Source: Fimbriimonadia bacterium (GTDB lineage: Bacteria; Armatimonadota; Fimbriimonadia; Fimbriimonadales; Fimbriimonadaceae). From it: 64,000 bases of DNA. The notes under the pieces were generated by a model. It had not been told where the DNA came from, did no database searches, and was given only the letters and a program-made list of their open reading frames with translations. This document shows, piece by piece, positions 9,644 to 18,154 of the stretch. Within the stretch, counting starts at the first letter, position 1. Each line of letters starts with the position of its first letter. The position numbers were made by a program, and so were the translations under genes. Location of the stretch: contig JAUIKO010000001.1 of the NCBI GenBank assembly GCA_030430755.1, forward strand, positions 124,001-188,000, written 5' to 3'.

Positions 9644-9782
9644 GATGAATTTTAATACCTGTTATTTATAATGGCTATAAGATCAGTGTTTTGGATATCC
9701 AAACTTTTTTATTCTGATTTTTACGTTTATAATTCATCATGATTTTTTATCTTAATATATTTAAAAACGGTTATAATATGAT

Positions 9783-10508
9783 ATGCCATCTGAAGAAATT
9801 ATGTCTTTATATAAGTTGGGGAAATTAGATTCTGAAATCTATAGTGTTCGTAAAAAAGCATCGAGTTTAGATCCAGGGAATAAGATTGTTGAAGAAATAA
9901 GATTGGCTCAAACGGAATGGAATATTGATCAGTCGAATTTAGATAAAACAAATGCCAGAATCTATGAATTAGAATCTGAGATTTTTAAAATTAGCGAAAA
10001 AATAAAAAAAGATAAAATTACTTTATATGAGTCGGGAAATGTAACTTCTCGAGAAGCTCAGGTACTTGAAAAAGATTTATTGGTGCAAGAAAAGCGTGTT
10101 GAAGATTTAGAACATGAGTATTTGAATTTACTCGATGAAAAACCTCCTTTAGGTGTGAAAGCAAATATTAAAAAAGAGAAGTTGAATCGTTTACGTATTA
10201 AATTAGATCAACATCAAAAAGAAGTAAAGATTGAACAGAATAAATTAAAAGAGAAGTTTGATATTCTCATTAAATCGAGGTCTGACTATATCAAAGAAGT
10301 AAATCCTGCAGTATTAATTATTTATGAAAAAATCCGGAAGAAGAATGGAGATACAGGCATTTCTGAAATAAATAAAGATCGTGCGTGTCATGAGTGTGGT
10401 CATTTTGTAGCTGAAAAAATTCTTGATAGCATTAGGTCTGGGAACATTGTACAGTGTGAATCGTGTAGCAGGATACTTTGTGAAATTGTAAGTGCTGGAG
10501 TATTCTAG
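9783..10508 (+). CDS. Coiled-coil protein with C-terminal C4 zinc ribbon (CT398-like)
   Basis: 241 residues. Most of the chain (about 20-180) is a highly charged coiled coil. The C-terminus has a four-cysteine zinc ribbon, CHEC followed by CESC about 25 residues later. This is the architecture of the widespread zf-RING_7/CT398 family, whose members have been linked to flagellar secretion and sigma-54 binding in chlamydiae but lack an agreed function. A perfect TATAAT lies at 9772-9777, only 5 nt before the ATG, so the transcript may be leaderless or translation may start at the next ATG (9801). The 3' end lies just before the following ORF. Confidence 0.75.
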   Translation: MPSEEIMSLYKLGKLDSEIYSVRKKASSLDPGNKIVEEIRLAQTEWNIDQSNLDKTNARIYELESEIFKISEKIKKDKITLYESGNVTSREAQVLEKDLLVQEKRVEDLEHEYLNLLDEKPPLGVKANIKKEKLNRLRIKLDQHQKEVKIEQNKLKEKFDILIKSRSDYIKEVNPAVLIIYEKIRKKNGDTGISEINKDRACHECGHFVAEKILDSIRSGNIVQCESCSRILCEIVSAGVF

Positions 10509-10512
10509 ATAT

Positions 10513-11196
10513 ATGATGAATCGAGAGAAGTTGATGTGTTTTTCACAACCCTGGAGATATATATTATTAATTTTTCTGGTTTTTATAACACATTGCGCTA
10601 AATTCCCTGAGGGATATCAGCAAAACAATACTGAATCCTTGTTTTTAGATTTTAAATTCTATCTTTCGGAAAATGTTAATCGTGACTATTATTATTTAAT
10701 ACCTATAAGAGCTGTGTATGAAGCTGAAGAAAATATATACTTGGGCCCAAGTATGAATGAAGATGATGAGTGGAAAATAACTCATTTTTTAGAAATACAT
10801 CATGATGAGTGCCATTTATATAAACCTATTGATCAACCAGCTGTTAATGAGTCATTAGTGAGTTACATGTTAGCAAATAGAAATGAAGAGCAGAAGATCA
10901 AAGCTTTTACACCATTGACTAAAGGTTTTCATGGAACGATTCATATGGATAAGTTTATAAATTTAGATAAACTTTTACCAGAAAAATTGCTTGTGAATTT
11001 TGTAGCTACTAAAACAAAATACGCTCAAAATACCGCCTATGTTTTTGATGCCTTAGATAAATATATAGATCTAGATTTAGAGTACGAAAATGATAGATTA
11101 TCTGTTCATAATGGTTTTATTCATGAAATAAAAAGTATTCCGAATGATCTTAAAATTAATAATGTTTCTGTATCTATTGTAGAGAAAGGATTGTAA
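10513..11196 (+). CDS. Exported protein of unknown function, possible lipoprotein
   Basis: About 227 residues. I do not recognise the family. The N-terminus has a basic start, a hydrophobic run (ILLIFLVFIT) and then a cysteine (THC). That looks like a signal peptide, though the lipobox is non-canonical, so acylation is uncertain. The rest is an acidic, mixed alpha/beta sequence with no motif I can name. An alternative ATG at 10492 would overlap the upstream zinc-ribbon gene by 17 nt. The ATG at 10513 has GGAG at 10497-10500, rather far away. It sits in a three-gene run with the zinc-ribbon gene and the next exported protein, with short gaps that suggest an operon. Confidence 0.66.
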   Translation: MMNREKLMCFSQPWRYILLIFLVFITHCAKFPEGYQQNNTESLFLDFKFYLSENVNRDYYYLIPIRAVYEAEENIYLGPSMNEDDEWKITHFLEIHHDECHLYKPIDQPAVNESLVSYMLANRNEEQKIKAFTPLTKGFHGTIHMDKFINLDKLLPEKLLVNFVATKTKYAQNTAYVFDALDKYIDLDLEYENDRLSVHNGFIHEIKSIPNDLKINNVSVSIVEKGL

Positions 11197-11206
11197 GTGA
11201 AAGATA

Positions 11207-11866
11207 ATGTTTTGTATGAAGAATATGAAAAATAATTTTATTTTTTTGTTTTTATGGTTTGGTGTTTTACTACCCGAAAATGTTTATGGAATGATAGCTT
11301 CGACAAGATGTATGCAGCGGGCTGGTTCTCTTTTAAAATTACCTAAATATGTACGTTTGCAATTTGCTGGTTTTAAAGATTATGCTGGGGATAATCATAC
11401 AAGTTGTATTGATCAAGAATCTCCATCCAATAGACTTGTAAGAAATTTAATGAAAAATTATCTTGGCTATGTAGTTCCTTCTCATTCTAATAATTTTGAT
11501 GGAATGAAGTTTCACTATGATTTATGCGAGGAGTTGCGATGTGAATCTACTAGGTTTAAGGAATTATTGGAAAATATTCATGACTGGAATCAAATCGTCG
11601 TAGACTATCGAACTGGAAATATCGATCATGCCGAATTTTCTTCTGTTTCAGAAGAGATTAATCAAGAAATATCTAGTCTGTTCAAAGAGTACAATGATAA
11701 GTTCAGATATCTTAATCAACTAAAAAAAGATGTTGATGTATACTGCTCTCATACAGTTTTATTGTATCAGTTTGATGAGAAGATTGAAGATATAACAAGA
11801 CAGGTTCAGGCTCAGTATATGTCCTTGAAACAGTTCTATTTATTATCGCCCTTTTCGAAGAACTAA
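11207..11866 (+). CDS. Exported protein of unknown function
   Basis: 219 residues, or fewer if translation starts at the in-frame ATGs at 11216 or 11225. A clear signal peptide is seen (KNNFIFLFLWFGVLLPENVYG, cleavage likely after VYG). The mature part is about 190 residues, helical and charged, with four scattered cysteines (TRCMQ, SCIDQ, LCEELRC, VYCSH) that could form disulfides. I do not recognise a family. It follows the preceding exported protein after 10 nt, so the pair is probably co-expressed. The downstream convergent gap to pckA is about 100 nt of AT-rich sequence. Confidence 0.7.
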   Translation: MFCMKNMKNNFIFLFLWFGVLLPENVYGMIASTRCMQRAGSLLKLPKYVRLQFAGFKDYAGDNHTSCIDQESPSNRLVRNLMKNYLGYVVPSHSNNFDGMKFHYDLCEELRCESTRFKELLENIHDWNQIVVDYRTGNIDHAEFSSVSEEINQEISSLFKEYNDKFRYLNQLKKDVDVYCSHTVLLYQFDEKIEDITRQVQAQYMSLKQFYLLSPFSKN

Positions 11867-11968
11867 AAAATAACTTTGCTGGTATATATTAAATTTATCA
11901 ATATTCCTATCTGAGTAAATATTTTTTTGCAAGTTAATTTATAACGAATAGAAATATTGATAAAGAAC

Positions 11969-13504
11969 TTAAAATTTCTGAACTTCCTTGATAAACATAT
12001 TTTTAAGATCATTAGCCTTTATATCATATTCAGACTTATCTTTCCAAGTTGACCTAGGATTGAGTATGTGATCAGAGACTCCTTGGCAACTTATAGGAAT
12101 TTCTAGGCCAAATACGGAATCTGTTTCAAAATTTGATTCTTTTAATGTTCCATTGAGGATAGCGGTAATAATTCCTCTGGTTTCTTTCAAATCTATTCTG
12201 CTACCTACTCCATGTGATCCACCGGTCCATCCAGTATTTACAAGCCAGACGGCACATTGGTGTTTTTCAATTTTCTCTTTTAAAAGTTCTGCATAGACTG
12301 TTGGCCTTAGTGGTAAAAAGGGTGCTCCAAAACATGTAGAAAAGGTTGCTTCGGGTTTTGTTACTCCAGACTCAGTTCCAGCTACTTTTGCAGTGTAGCC
12401 CATTAAAAATTGCTCCATGGCTTGTTTAGAATTTAATTTGGAAACAGGTGGTAGAACTCCAAAGGCATCACATGTGAGAAAGATAATATTCTTAGGATGG
12501 CTTCCTATACTTGGGTGTAAAGCGTTTTCAATATGTTCTAATGGATATGCAACACGAGTATTTTCCGTTAGTGAGTTATCTTTAAAATCCGGTCTTCTTT
12601 CATTATCTAGCACTACATTTTCTAAAACAGAGCCATATTTAATTGCATTCCAGATTTCTGGTTCGTTTTCACAAGAAAGGTTGATACACTTGGCATAACA
12701 TCCGCCTTCGATATTGAATACGCCAGATTCTGACCAACCGTGTTCATCATCACCAATAAGATTTCTATGAGGATCGGCTGAAAGAGTTGTTTTTCCTGTA
12801 CCAGATAAGCCAAAGAATAATGCTACATCTCCATTTTTTCCTTGGTTAGCTGAGCAGTGCATAGATAATACATTCTGAAGAGGTAAGATGGCATTTAAAA
12901 TGGTGAAAACACTTTTTTTTGTTTCTCCAGCATATTTCGTACCCATAATAATAACAAGTTTTTCTTCGAAACTCAAGGCAATAACAGCTTCTCCATTTGT
13001 ACCATCTTCTTTTGGATTACATTTCTCTTCACATAGATCGATGATAGTCCAATCGGGATTGAAAGTTTCTAGTTCATGGGATTTTGGGCGTATAAGGAGT
13101 TGTTTAAAAAAGAGGGCGTGCCATGCTTTTTCACCAATAAATCTTACTTGAATTTGATATTTGGGATCTGCACCTGCAAAAGAGTCCGTAATATAAAGTT
13201 TCTTCTGGTGCATGGCTTTTTCGGCTTTATCTTTAATTTTTTGAAAATGTTCTTGAGATATTTTCTGATTATTTTCTCTCCATAGATGGTTTTCAATATT
13301 TGAACCCTCGACGACAAATTTATCTTTAGGAGTTCTTCCTGTATACTTACCTGTTGTAGAGCAGATGGCACCCGTACTTGTAAGAGTAACTTCATTATTT
13401 TGAATTGCGTGTTCAATAAGTTCAGATGCTGATAAATTATGAAAACATTGCTGCTGTGTTAGCACGCAAATTGTTGATAGATTAGATTTTTCTGCATATG
13501 CCAT
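11969..13504 (-). CDS. pckA: Phosphoenolpyruvate carboxykinase (ATP)
   Basis: About 511 residues from the ATG at 13504. It converts oxaloacetate and ATP to PEP and CO2, the first committed step of gluconeogenesis. The kinase-1 P-loop is GLSGTGKTTLS and the kinase-2/metal region is LIGDDEHGWS. TGRTPKDKFVV and NTGWTGGSHGVGSRI are further hallmarks of the ATP-dependent family. The GTP-type enzyme lacks this layout. An in-frame TTG at 13540 would add 12 residues, but there is no ribosome site for it, and the ATG at 13504 aligns better with family N-termini. The gene is divergent from fliM. Confidence 0.95.
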   Translation of the reverse strand: MAYAEKSNLSTICVLTQQQCFHNLSASELIEHAIQNNEVTLTSTGAICSTTGKYTGRTPKDKFVVEGSNIENHLWRENNQKISQEHFQKIKDKAEKAMHQKKLYITDSFAGADPKYQIQVRFIGEKAWHALFFKQLLIRPKSHELETFNPDWTIIDLCEEKCNPKEDGTNGEAVIALSFEEKLVIIMGTKYAGETKKSVFTILNAILPLQNVLSMHCSANQGKNGDVALFFGLSGTGKTTLSADPHRNLIGDDEHGWSESGVFNIEGGCYAKCINLSCENEPEIWNAIKYGSVLENVVLDNERRPDFKDNSLTENTRVAYPLEHIENALHPSIGSHPKNIIFLTCDAFGVLPPVSKLNSKQAMEQFLMGYTAKVAGTESGVTKPEATFSTCFGAPFLPLRPTVYAELLKEKIEKHQCAVWLVNTGWTGGSHGVGSRIDLKETRGIITAILNGTLKESNFETDSVFGLEIPISCQGVSDHILNPRSTWKDKSEYDIKANDLKNMFIKEVQKF

Positions 13505-13677
13505 AAAATTAATATTGGCCAGTTCATTAAGCGATAACAATGTAAAAAGTACTATTTATTTAAAAAAATATGTATAAATCATTTAAATTCGTCATTGTTC
13601 CTAGTAAAATAACCTAATAGTAATAATACCAGGACTATAAATTAGTTGTGGGAAATTTATGATACCTAGAGGAAAAC

Positions 13678-14721
13678 ATGTCAGATGTTCTAAGTCAAGA
13701 TGAAATAGAAGCTCTATTAACAGCAATGGATGGAGATGAGGATGATATAAAGATAACGTCATCATCTAAAAAAGCTTCCGCATTGCCAAGTGAGAATAAA
13801 TCTTTTAAAAGTCCTTATATAAAAGAAGATATAGACTTTGAATTGTATGACTTTAGAAGACCTGATAAGCTTGGAAAGGATCATATTCGGACGCTTCATC
13901 TTTTGCACGAGACTTTTGCAAGATTAGCAGGTACAACACTTTCTGCTCATTTGAGATCATCTGTGGCAGTGGAGTTAATTTCTGTTGAGCAAATTCCTTA
14001 TGATGAATATTTACGTGGTATATCTTCTTCAATAATGCTTGTGGTGAATCCTAGTCCTTTGCGAGGGCAGGGCATATTCGAAATAGAACTAGATGTATTG
14101 TTTCCAATGTTAGACAAGCTATTAGGAGGCCCTGGGAGAAGTTTAGAAAGGAATGTTCTTACTGAAATAGAGAAGCCGCTAGTTGAGCAAATGTTTCAGA
14201 AGATTTTTGATTGCTTTCAAACTTCTTGGGAGAATATACAGAAATTTAATTTGGAAATAGATAGTATTGAAAATTCTGTACAGTTTGTTCAAATAGCTCC
14301 TCCAGGCGATATGGTTGTAAGTATGTTGTTCGAGGTGCGAACTGGGAATATACGTGGTGCAATGAGTATATGTATACCTTACCAAGTTTTAAAGCCAATA
14401 GCACAAAAATTATCGGCTCAGAAATGGTTTACAAATGTTGATAAACGTGTGAATCCGGATACCCAGGAAATATTAAAAGATCAAATTCTTGATTCCATTG
14501 TAGATTGCAGTATAGCTCTAGGTAAAAGGAAAATATCAATAGGTGAGTTTTTAGACTTGAAAAATGGAGATGTTATCAGATTAAATAAAAAATCATCTGG
14601 AAGCTTGCCATTTTATGTAGAAAAAGTACCAAAATTAATTGGAAAACCTGCACTGGATGGTAAAAAATTAGTATTTCATGTTACACAAAAGGTAACAAAA
14701 GAGATGGTGGCACATCTATAG
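13678..14721 (+). CDS. fliM: Flagellar motor switch protein FliM
   Basis: 347 residues. It forms the C-ring with FliN and FliG and binds phospho-CheY to set rotation direction. The N-terminal CheY-binding peptide is recognisable (LSQDEIEALLTAM). The middle domain contains HLLHETFARLAGTTLSAHLR, and the C-terminal SpoA domain covers about residues 265-335. A good ribosome site (AGAGGAAAAC) precedes the ATG. It is the first gene of a seven-gene rightward cluster; fliN follows after 10 nt. Confidence 0.97.
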   Translation: MSDVLSQDEIEALLTAMDGDEDDIKITSSSKKASALPSENKSFKSPYIKEDIDFELYDFRRPDKLGKDHIRTLHLLHETFARLAGTTLSAHLRSSVAVELISVEQIPYDEYLRGISSSIMLVVNPSPLRGQGIFEIELDVLFPMLDKLLGGPGRSLERNVLTEIEKPLVEQMFQKIFDCFQTSWENIQKFNLEIDSIENSVQFVQIAPPGDMVVSMLFEVRTGNIRGAMSICIPYQVLKPIAQKLSAQKWFTNVDKRVNPDTQEILKDQILDSIVDCSIALGKRKISIGEFLDLKNGDVIRLNKKSSGSLPFYVEKVPKLIGKPALDGKKLVFHVTQKVTKEMVAHL

Positions 14722-14731
14722 GATATAAGCT

Positions 14732-15703
14732 ATGGCAAATATTACAAATGAAACATTGAAAAAAATAAAAGATCTACAAGGTGGGATATGGCCTTCGGTA
14801 GCGAATACGGTAAGTGAGTCGGTTGATAATTTAGTTAACTTAAATTATGAAAACACTGAAGTCGCAGATACATTGGCCCTTACACCTCTCACATCAGAGC
14901 CTTGTATTATGATGAAGTTTGATTTTGCAGAGGCAAAAGGGAATACTTCATTTATTTTGTTGCCAGAGCAGGTCTTTTTAAGTTTAGTTTCTTTAATTAC
15001 AGACGAAGAAGTTGCTGCATATGATGAAAGTCATATGGTTCAAATGAAGCCGGCCATGGAAAGTTTTCTTTCTGGTTTGGAAACAGCCGTATCTAATACA
15101 TTGGGTGTGGATGTTCATATACATGATAAAGAGTTTGAGTATGGAACTCTTGTGCTTCCGCAAACAATCACATCAGAAAATGAGTCTGTTAAAATAGAAG
15201 TTTCTTACTCTTCAGGAGCATCCGAAGGGACGATTTATTGGTTAATGGATTCAGTTGTATCTGCCATGTTATCAGGTGAAGAGAGTCATGGAGCGAATAC
15301 TGGAGATAAGGTGGCTATGGGAAAGAAAAACGACGTATCTTCCGAAGATAACAGCTCACCTATGGCGCAGAGTAAAGAGGTCGCAAAAAGTATTCCTGAA
15401 ACAAGAGGTGATACTTTCAGTAGTTCACCAAAGACATCAAGTTTAGATGTTTTGATGGACGTTTCATTGGATTTTAGTGTAGAGTTAGGACGCATAAAAT
15501 TACCCGTTCGAGATGTGATAGACTTAGGAGTAGGTTCTATTGTAGAGATTGATAAAGCTGCAGGAGAACCAGTAGATGTTATGGTCAATGGAAGCTTGGT
15601 AGCTCAAGGAGAAGTGGTGGTTGTAGAAGATAATTTTGCAGTCAGAATCACTGAAATCTTGAGTCCAAAAGAGAGATTATACAAGCTAAGTGGGAAATCA
15701 TGA
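14732..15703 (+). CDS. fliN: Flagellar motor switch protein FliN/FliY (long form)
   Basis: 323 residues, more than twice the length of enterobacterial FliN. The C-terminal SpoA domain (about 240-320) is typical: DVLMDVSLDFSVELGRIKLPV and VMVNGSLVAQGEVVV. The N-terminal ~180 residues resemble the CheC-like domain of FliY, which in Bacillus and spirochaetes dephosphorylates CheY-P. I cannot confirm its phosphatase residues by eye (family motif D/S-x3-E-x2-N). A Ser/Asp-rich linker joins the two parts. The stop overlaps the ATG of fliO by 4 nt. Confidence 0.9.
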   Translation: MANITNETLKKIKDLQGGIWPSVANTVSESVDNLVNLNYENTEVADTLALTPLTSEPCIMMKFDFAEAKGNTSFILLPEQVFLSLVSLITDEEVAAYDESHMVQMKPAMESFLSGLETAVSNTLGVDVHIHDKEFEYGTLVLPQTITSENESVKIEVSYSSGASEGTIYWLMDSVVSAMLSGEESHGANTGDKVAMGKKNDVSSEDNSSPMAQSKEVAKSIPETRGDTFSSSPKTSSLDVLMDVSLDFSVELGRIKLPVRDVIDLGVGSIVEIDKAAGEPVDVMVNGSLVAQGEVVVVEDNFAVRITEILSPKERLYKLSGKS

Positions 15704-16305
15704 AAGACTCAGGTACATTAAATAAAACAGAAAATACTCAGATGAAGTTAGATACTGAAAAAGTAGATCAAAATTTACTCAAGAAAGATTTGGTGTTGTC
15801 TAACCCAAAGGCGAATACTGGACCTCAAATTCCTATATTGGAGAGTCTGCAGGTATTATTTATTGTTTTAATTGCAGCTATAGGCGTTAAGTTTCTATTG
15901 CCAAAATTTTTAAACAGGTTTAATGCTTATTTATCACCAAATACGGATAGTAGTATTCGGATAGAAGAGTCCGTAAACTTTTTTAATGGAAAGTTATATG
16001 TGGTTTCCGTTAGAAACAAAACTCTTTTGCTTTCTGCTAATCCAACTGGAGTTCAGTGTTTAACAGAGCTTGATGAAGATCCGTTAGCCGGACAGGAAGC
16101 TTTTCTTGATGTTTTAGATGAATCAAAAGGCTATGATATACCTGTGCAGCGAGTGAAAAGTAATCATGTGTCTCGGGAAACAAAGGAAGAAGAAATACAA
16201 GTGTCTGAAGATAACATGAATGAGAATAAAAGTGTACCAACTAAAAAAAGAGAAGATATTCAAGCTGTTTTAGATCGATTGAAAAAATTAACAGGTTCTC
16301 AGTAA
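15700..16305 (+). CDS. fliO: FliO-like flagellar biosynthesis protein
   Basis: 201 residues. It has a polar N-terminal stretch, one transmembrane helix at about residues 45-68 (ILESLQVLFIVLIAAIGVKF), then a small beta domain (RIEESVNFFNGKLYVVSVRNKTLLL) typical of FliO, and a charged tail. FliO assists assembly of the FliP ring in the export gate. Primary sequence is weakly conserved in this family, so the call rests on the membrane layout and on the position between fliN (4-nt overlap) and fliP (12 nt). The tail (about 150-201) is lysine/glutamate rich. Confidence 0.8.
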   Translation: MKDSGTLNKTENTQMKLDTEKVDQNLLKKDLVLSNPKANTGPQIPILESLQVLFIVLIAAIGVKFLLPKFLNRFNAYLSPNTDSSIRIEESVNFFNGKLYVVSVRNKTLLLSANPTGVQCLTELDEDPLAGQEAFLDVLDESKGYDIPVQRVKSNHVSRETKEEEIQVSEDNMNENKSVPTKKREDIQAVLDRLKKLTGSQ

Positions 16306-16317
16306 GGGATTGAGTAA

Positions 16318-17085
16318 ATGAAAATAAATGGTTATAAGTTTAGTTTTGGAAATAGGTTATTAACCATTGTTTTCTGTTTTTTATTTACTGGATTACTTTG
16401 TTATGGACAGAGTATTCCAGTGCCTAAATTAAATTTAGGTATTGATACTGCTAAAACTCCTGAAGAAGTTGGATCATCCCTTCAACTTTTAGCTTTATTA
16501 ACGATTCTTAGTGTAGCTCCTTCCATTATTATTTTAACGACTGCCTTTACCAGAATTATCATAGTTCTTAGTTTTATTAGGCAAGCGCTGGGTACGCAGG
16601 GGATTCCTCCTCAACAAGTAGTTACAGGATTAAGTGTTATTCTTACTTTATACGTGATGGCGCCTACATATTCAGAAGTCCATCAGGTTGCTCTCAAACC
16701 TTATTTTGAAAAAAAAATTGGTATAGACAAAGCTTTTGATGAGTTACAGGCTCCTTTAAAAAGGTTTATGTTAAAGAATACCTATGAGAAGGAGTTAAAT
16801 CTTATCTTAAATATTGGTGGGGAAAGGGTAAATAGGGAAGATGTATCTATATTTACAGTTATTCCAGCATTTATATTAAGTGAACTGAAAACTGCTTTTG
16901 TTATTGGATTCTATATTTTTATTCCATTACTAATTATCGACCTGGTAGTTGCCTCTAGCATGATGAGTATGGGAATGATGATGATGCCGCCAACAGTTGT
17001 AGCTTTACCTGTCAAAATTCTAATTTTTGCATTAGCTGATGGGTGGTCTGTACTGATATCGTCCTTGTTATCGGGATATTTTTAA
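16318..17085 (+). CDS. fliP: Flagellar type III export gate protein FliP
   Basis: 255 residues, the normal length. A cleavable signal peptide (about 1-30) is followed by the conserved first membrane helices (APSIIILTTAFTRIIIVLSFIRQALG), a periplasmic domain, and the C-terminal helices with LIIDLVVASSMMSMGMMMMPP, the strongest FliP signature. FliP forms a pentamer in the core of the export gate with FliQ and FliR. fliQ follows after 12 nt with a GGAGAGAG ribosome site. Confidence 0.97.
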   Translation: MKINGYKFSFGNRLLTIVFCFLFTGLLCYGQSIPVPKLNLGIDTAKTPEEVGSSLQLLALLTILSVAPSIIILTTAFTRIIIVLSFIRQALGTQGIPPQQVVTGLSVILTLYVMAPTYSEVHQVALKPYFEKKIGIDKAFDELQAPLKRFMLKNTYEKELNLILNIGGERVNREDVSIFTVIPAFILSELKTAFVIGFYIFIPLLIIDLVVASSMMSMGMMMMPPTVVALPVKILIFALADGWSVLISSLLSGYF

Positions 17086-17097
17086 TAAAGGAGAGAG

Positions 17098-17367
17098 ATG
17101 GAACAAACAGTAATATTAGATGTTGGAAGACAAGCATTAATGACTGGAATTATGGTTTCAGCGCCTGTATTAGGAACAGCACTTGTAGTGGGTATTATGG
17201 TGAGTGTGTTCCAGTCTGTTACGCAAGTTCAAGAAATGACATTGACCTTTGTTCCAAAAGCATTATGCTGTGCATTTGCATTGATGGTTTTTGGAAACTG
17301 GATTGTAACGACTATTCTAGCTTTGATCCATTTCTGCTTTGATCAGATAGCCCATATAGCAAGATAA
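17098..17367 (+). CDS. fliQ: Flagellar type III export gate protein FliQ
   Basis: 89 residues, the family length. Two transmembrane helices are visible (ALMTGIMVSAPVLGTALVVG and the segment from ALCCAFALMVF), with the conserved QSVTQVQEMTLTFVPK between them. FliQ wraps the FliP/FliR core of the export gate. An AAAGGAGAGAG ribosome site precedes the ATG. The stop overlaps the fliR ATG by one base (TAATGA). Confidence 0.96.
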   Translation: MEQTVILDVGRQALMTGIMVSAPVLGTALVVGIMVSVFQSVTQVQEMTLTFVPKALCCAFALMVFGNWIVTTILALIHFCFDQIAHIAR

Positions 17368-18134
17368 TGAAATTAGATATTCAAAGTTTATATGTATTTA
17401 TCTTGGTTTTTATACGTTTAAGTACATTACTAATGACATCACAATTTTACTCTGCAGATATTCCTAAGAGAGTTATGGTGCTTTTGGGGGTAGTACTTAG
17501 CCTTTCGTTTTCAACGGTTGTTCAAGATACTGTTGGTCATGTTCCTACTGATCTATATATTTTTTTATTACGACTGTTGTTTGAGTTTTTAGTGGGGGCG
17601 TTGATGGGTTATTGTATTCAGTTGTTCTTTTCTATTTTATCTATGGCTGGATCCTACTATGATATTTCCTTGGGTCTTGCAATGGCTCAGCAAATGAACC
17701 CTGTGACAGGGCATCAATCTACCATTATTTCTAGATTTATTTCTATGTTAGTGATGGCAACGATACTGCTAATGAATGGTCATCACTTAATGTTTAAAGC
17801 TTTTGTTGATAGTTATCAATTGCCTTTTGCTTTATCTATCGAAGGCATTGGGGGGATTGTATCTGTTTTCTCTCAAGTCATGAGCTGGGGTGTTGTGAGC
17901 GCTGTTCAGATAGCTGCTCCCGTTTTAGCTTTAACTGCGTGTATTGATGTAGCATCGGGGATTGTTAATCGTTCTGTCCCTATGATGCCAATATATCTTG
18001 TTTCACTTCCAGTTAAAATTGCCATGGGTATTATTATTTTATCTTTTGGTTTTCCTGTCCTCATGATTCTTATTCAGGCTGGTTTTGAACATATTATCGC
18101 TTTTGTTTATCAAATATTCAGGGTCTGGAAATAA
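17367..18134 (+). CDS. fliR: Flagellar type III export gate protein FliR
   Basis: 255 residues with six hydrophobic spans. It contains the conserved QMNPVTGHQSTIISRF segment of FliR and SVPMMPIYLVSLPVKI near the C-terminus. FliR caps the FliP pentamer in the export gate. It overlaps fliQ by 1 nt and is followed by flhB after 20 nt, with a strong ribosome site (AGGAGGA). Confidence 0.96.
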   Translation: MKLDIQSLYVFILVFIRLSTLLMTSQFYSADIPKRVMVLLGVVLSLSFSTVVQDTVGHVPTDLYIFLLRLLFEFLVGALMGYCIQLFFSILSMAGSYYDISLGLAMAQQMNPVTGHQSTIISRFISMLVMATILLMNGHHLMFKAFVDSYQLPFALSIEGIGGIVSVFSQVMSWGVVSAVQIAAPVLALTACIDVASGIVNRSVPMMPIYLVSLPVKIAMGIIILSFGFPVLMILIQAGFEHIIAFVYQIFRVWK

Positions 18135-18154
18135 TTTTATAGGAGGAGTAAGAA

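Noticed and set aside
11894-11964. 12-bp inverted repeat (TTTATCAATATT ... AATATTGATAAA) between convergent genes
   Set aside because: The 47-nt loop and pure AT arms make a functional hairpin unlikely.
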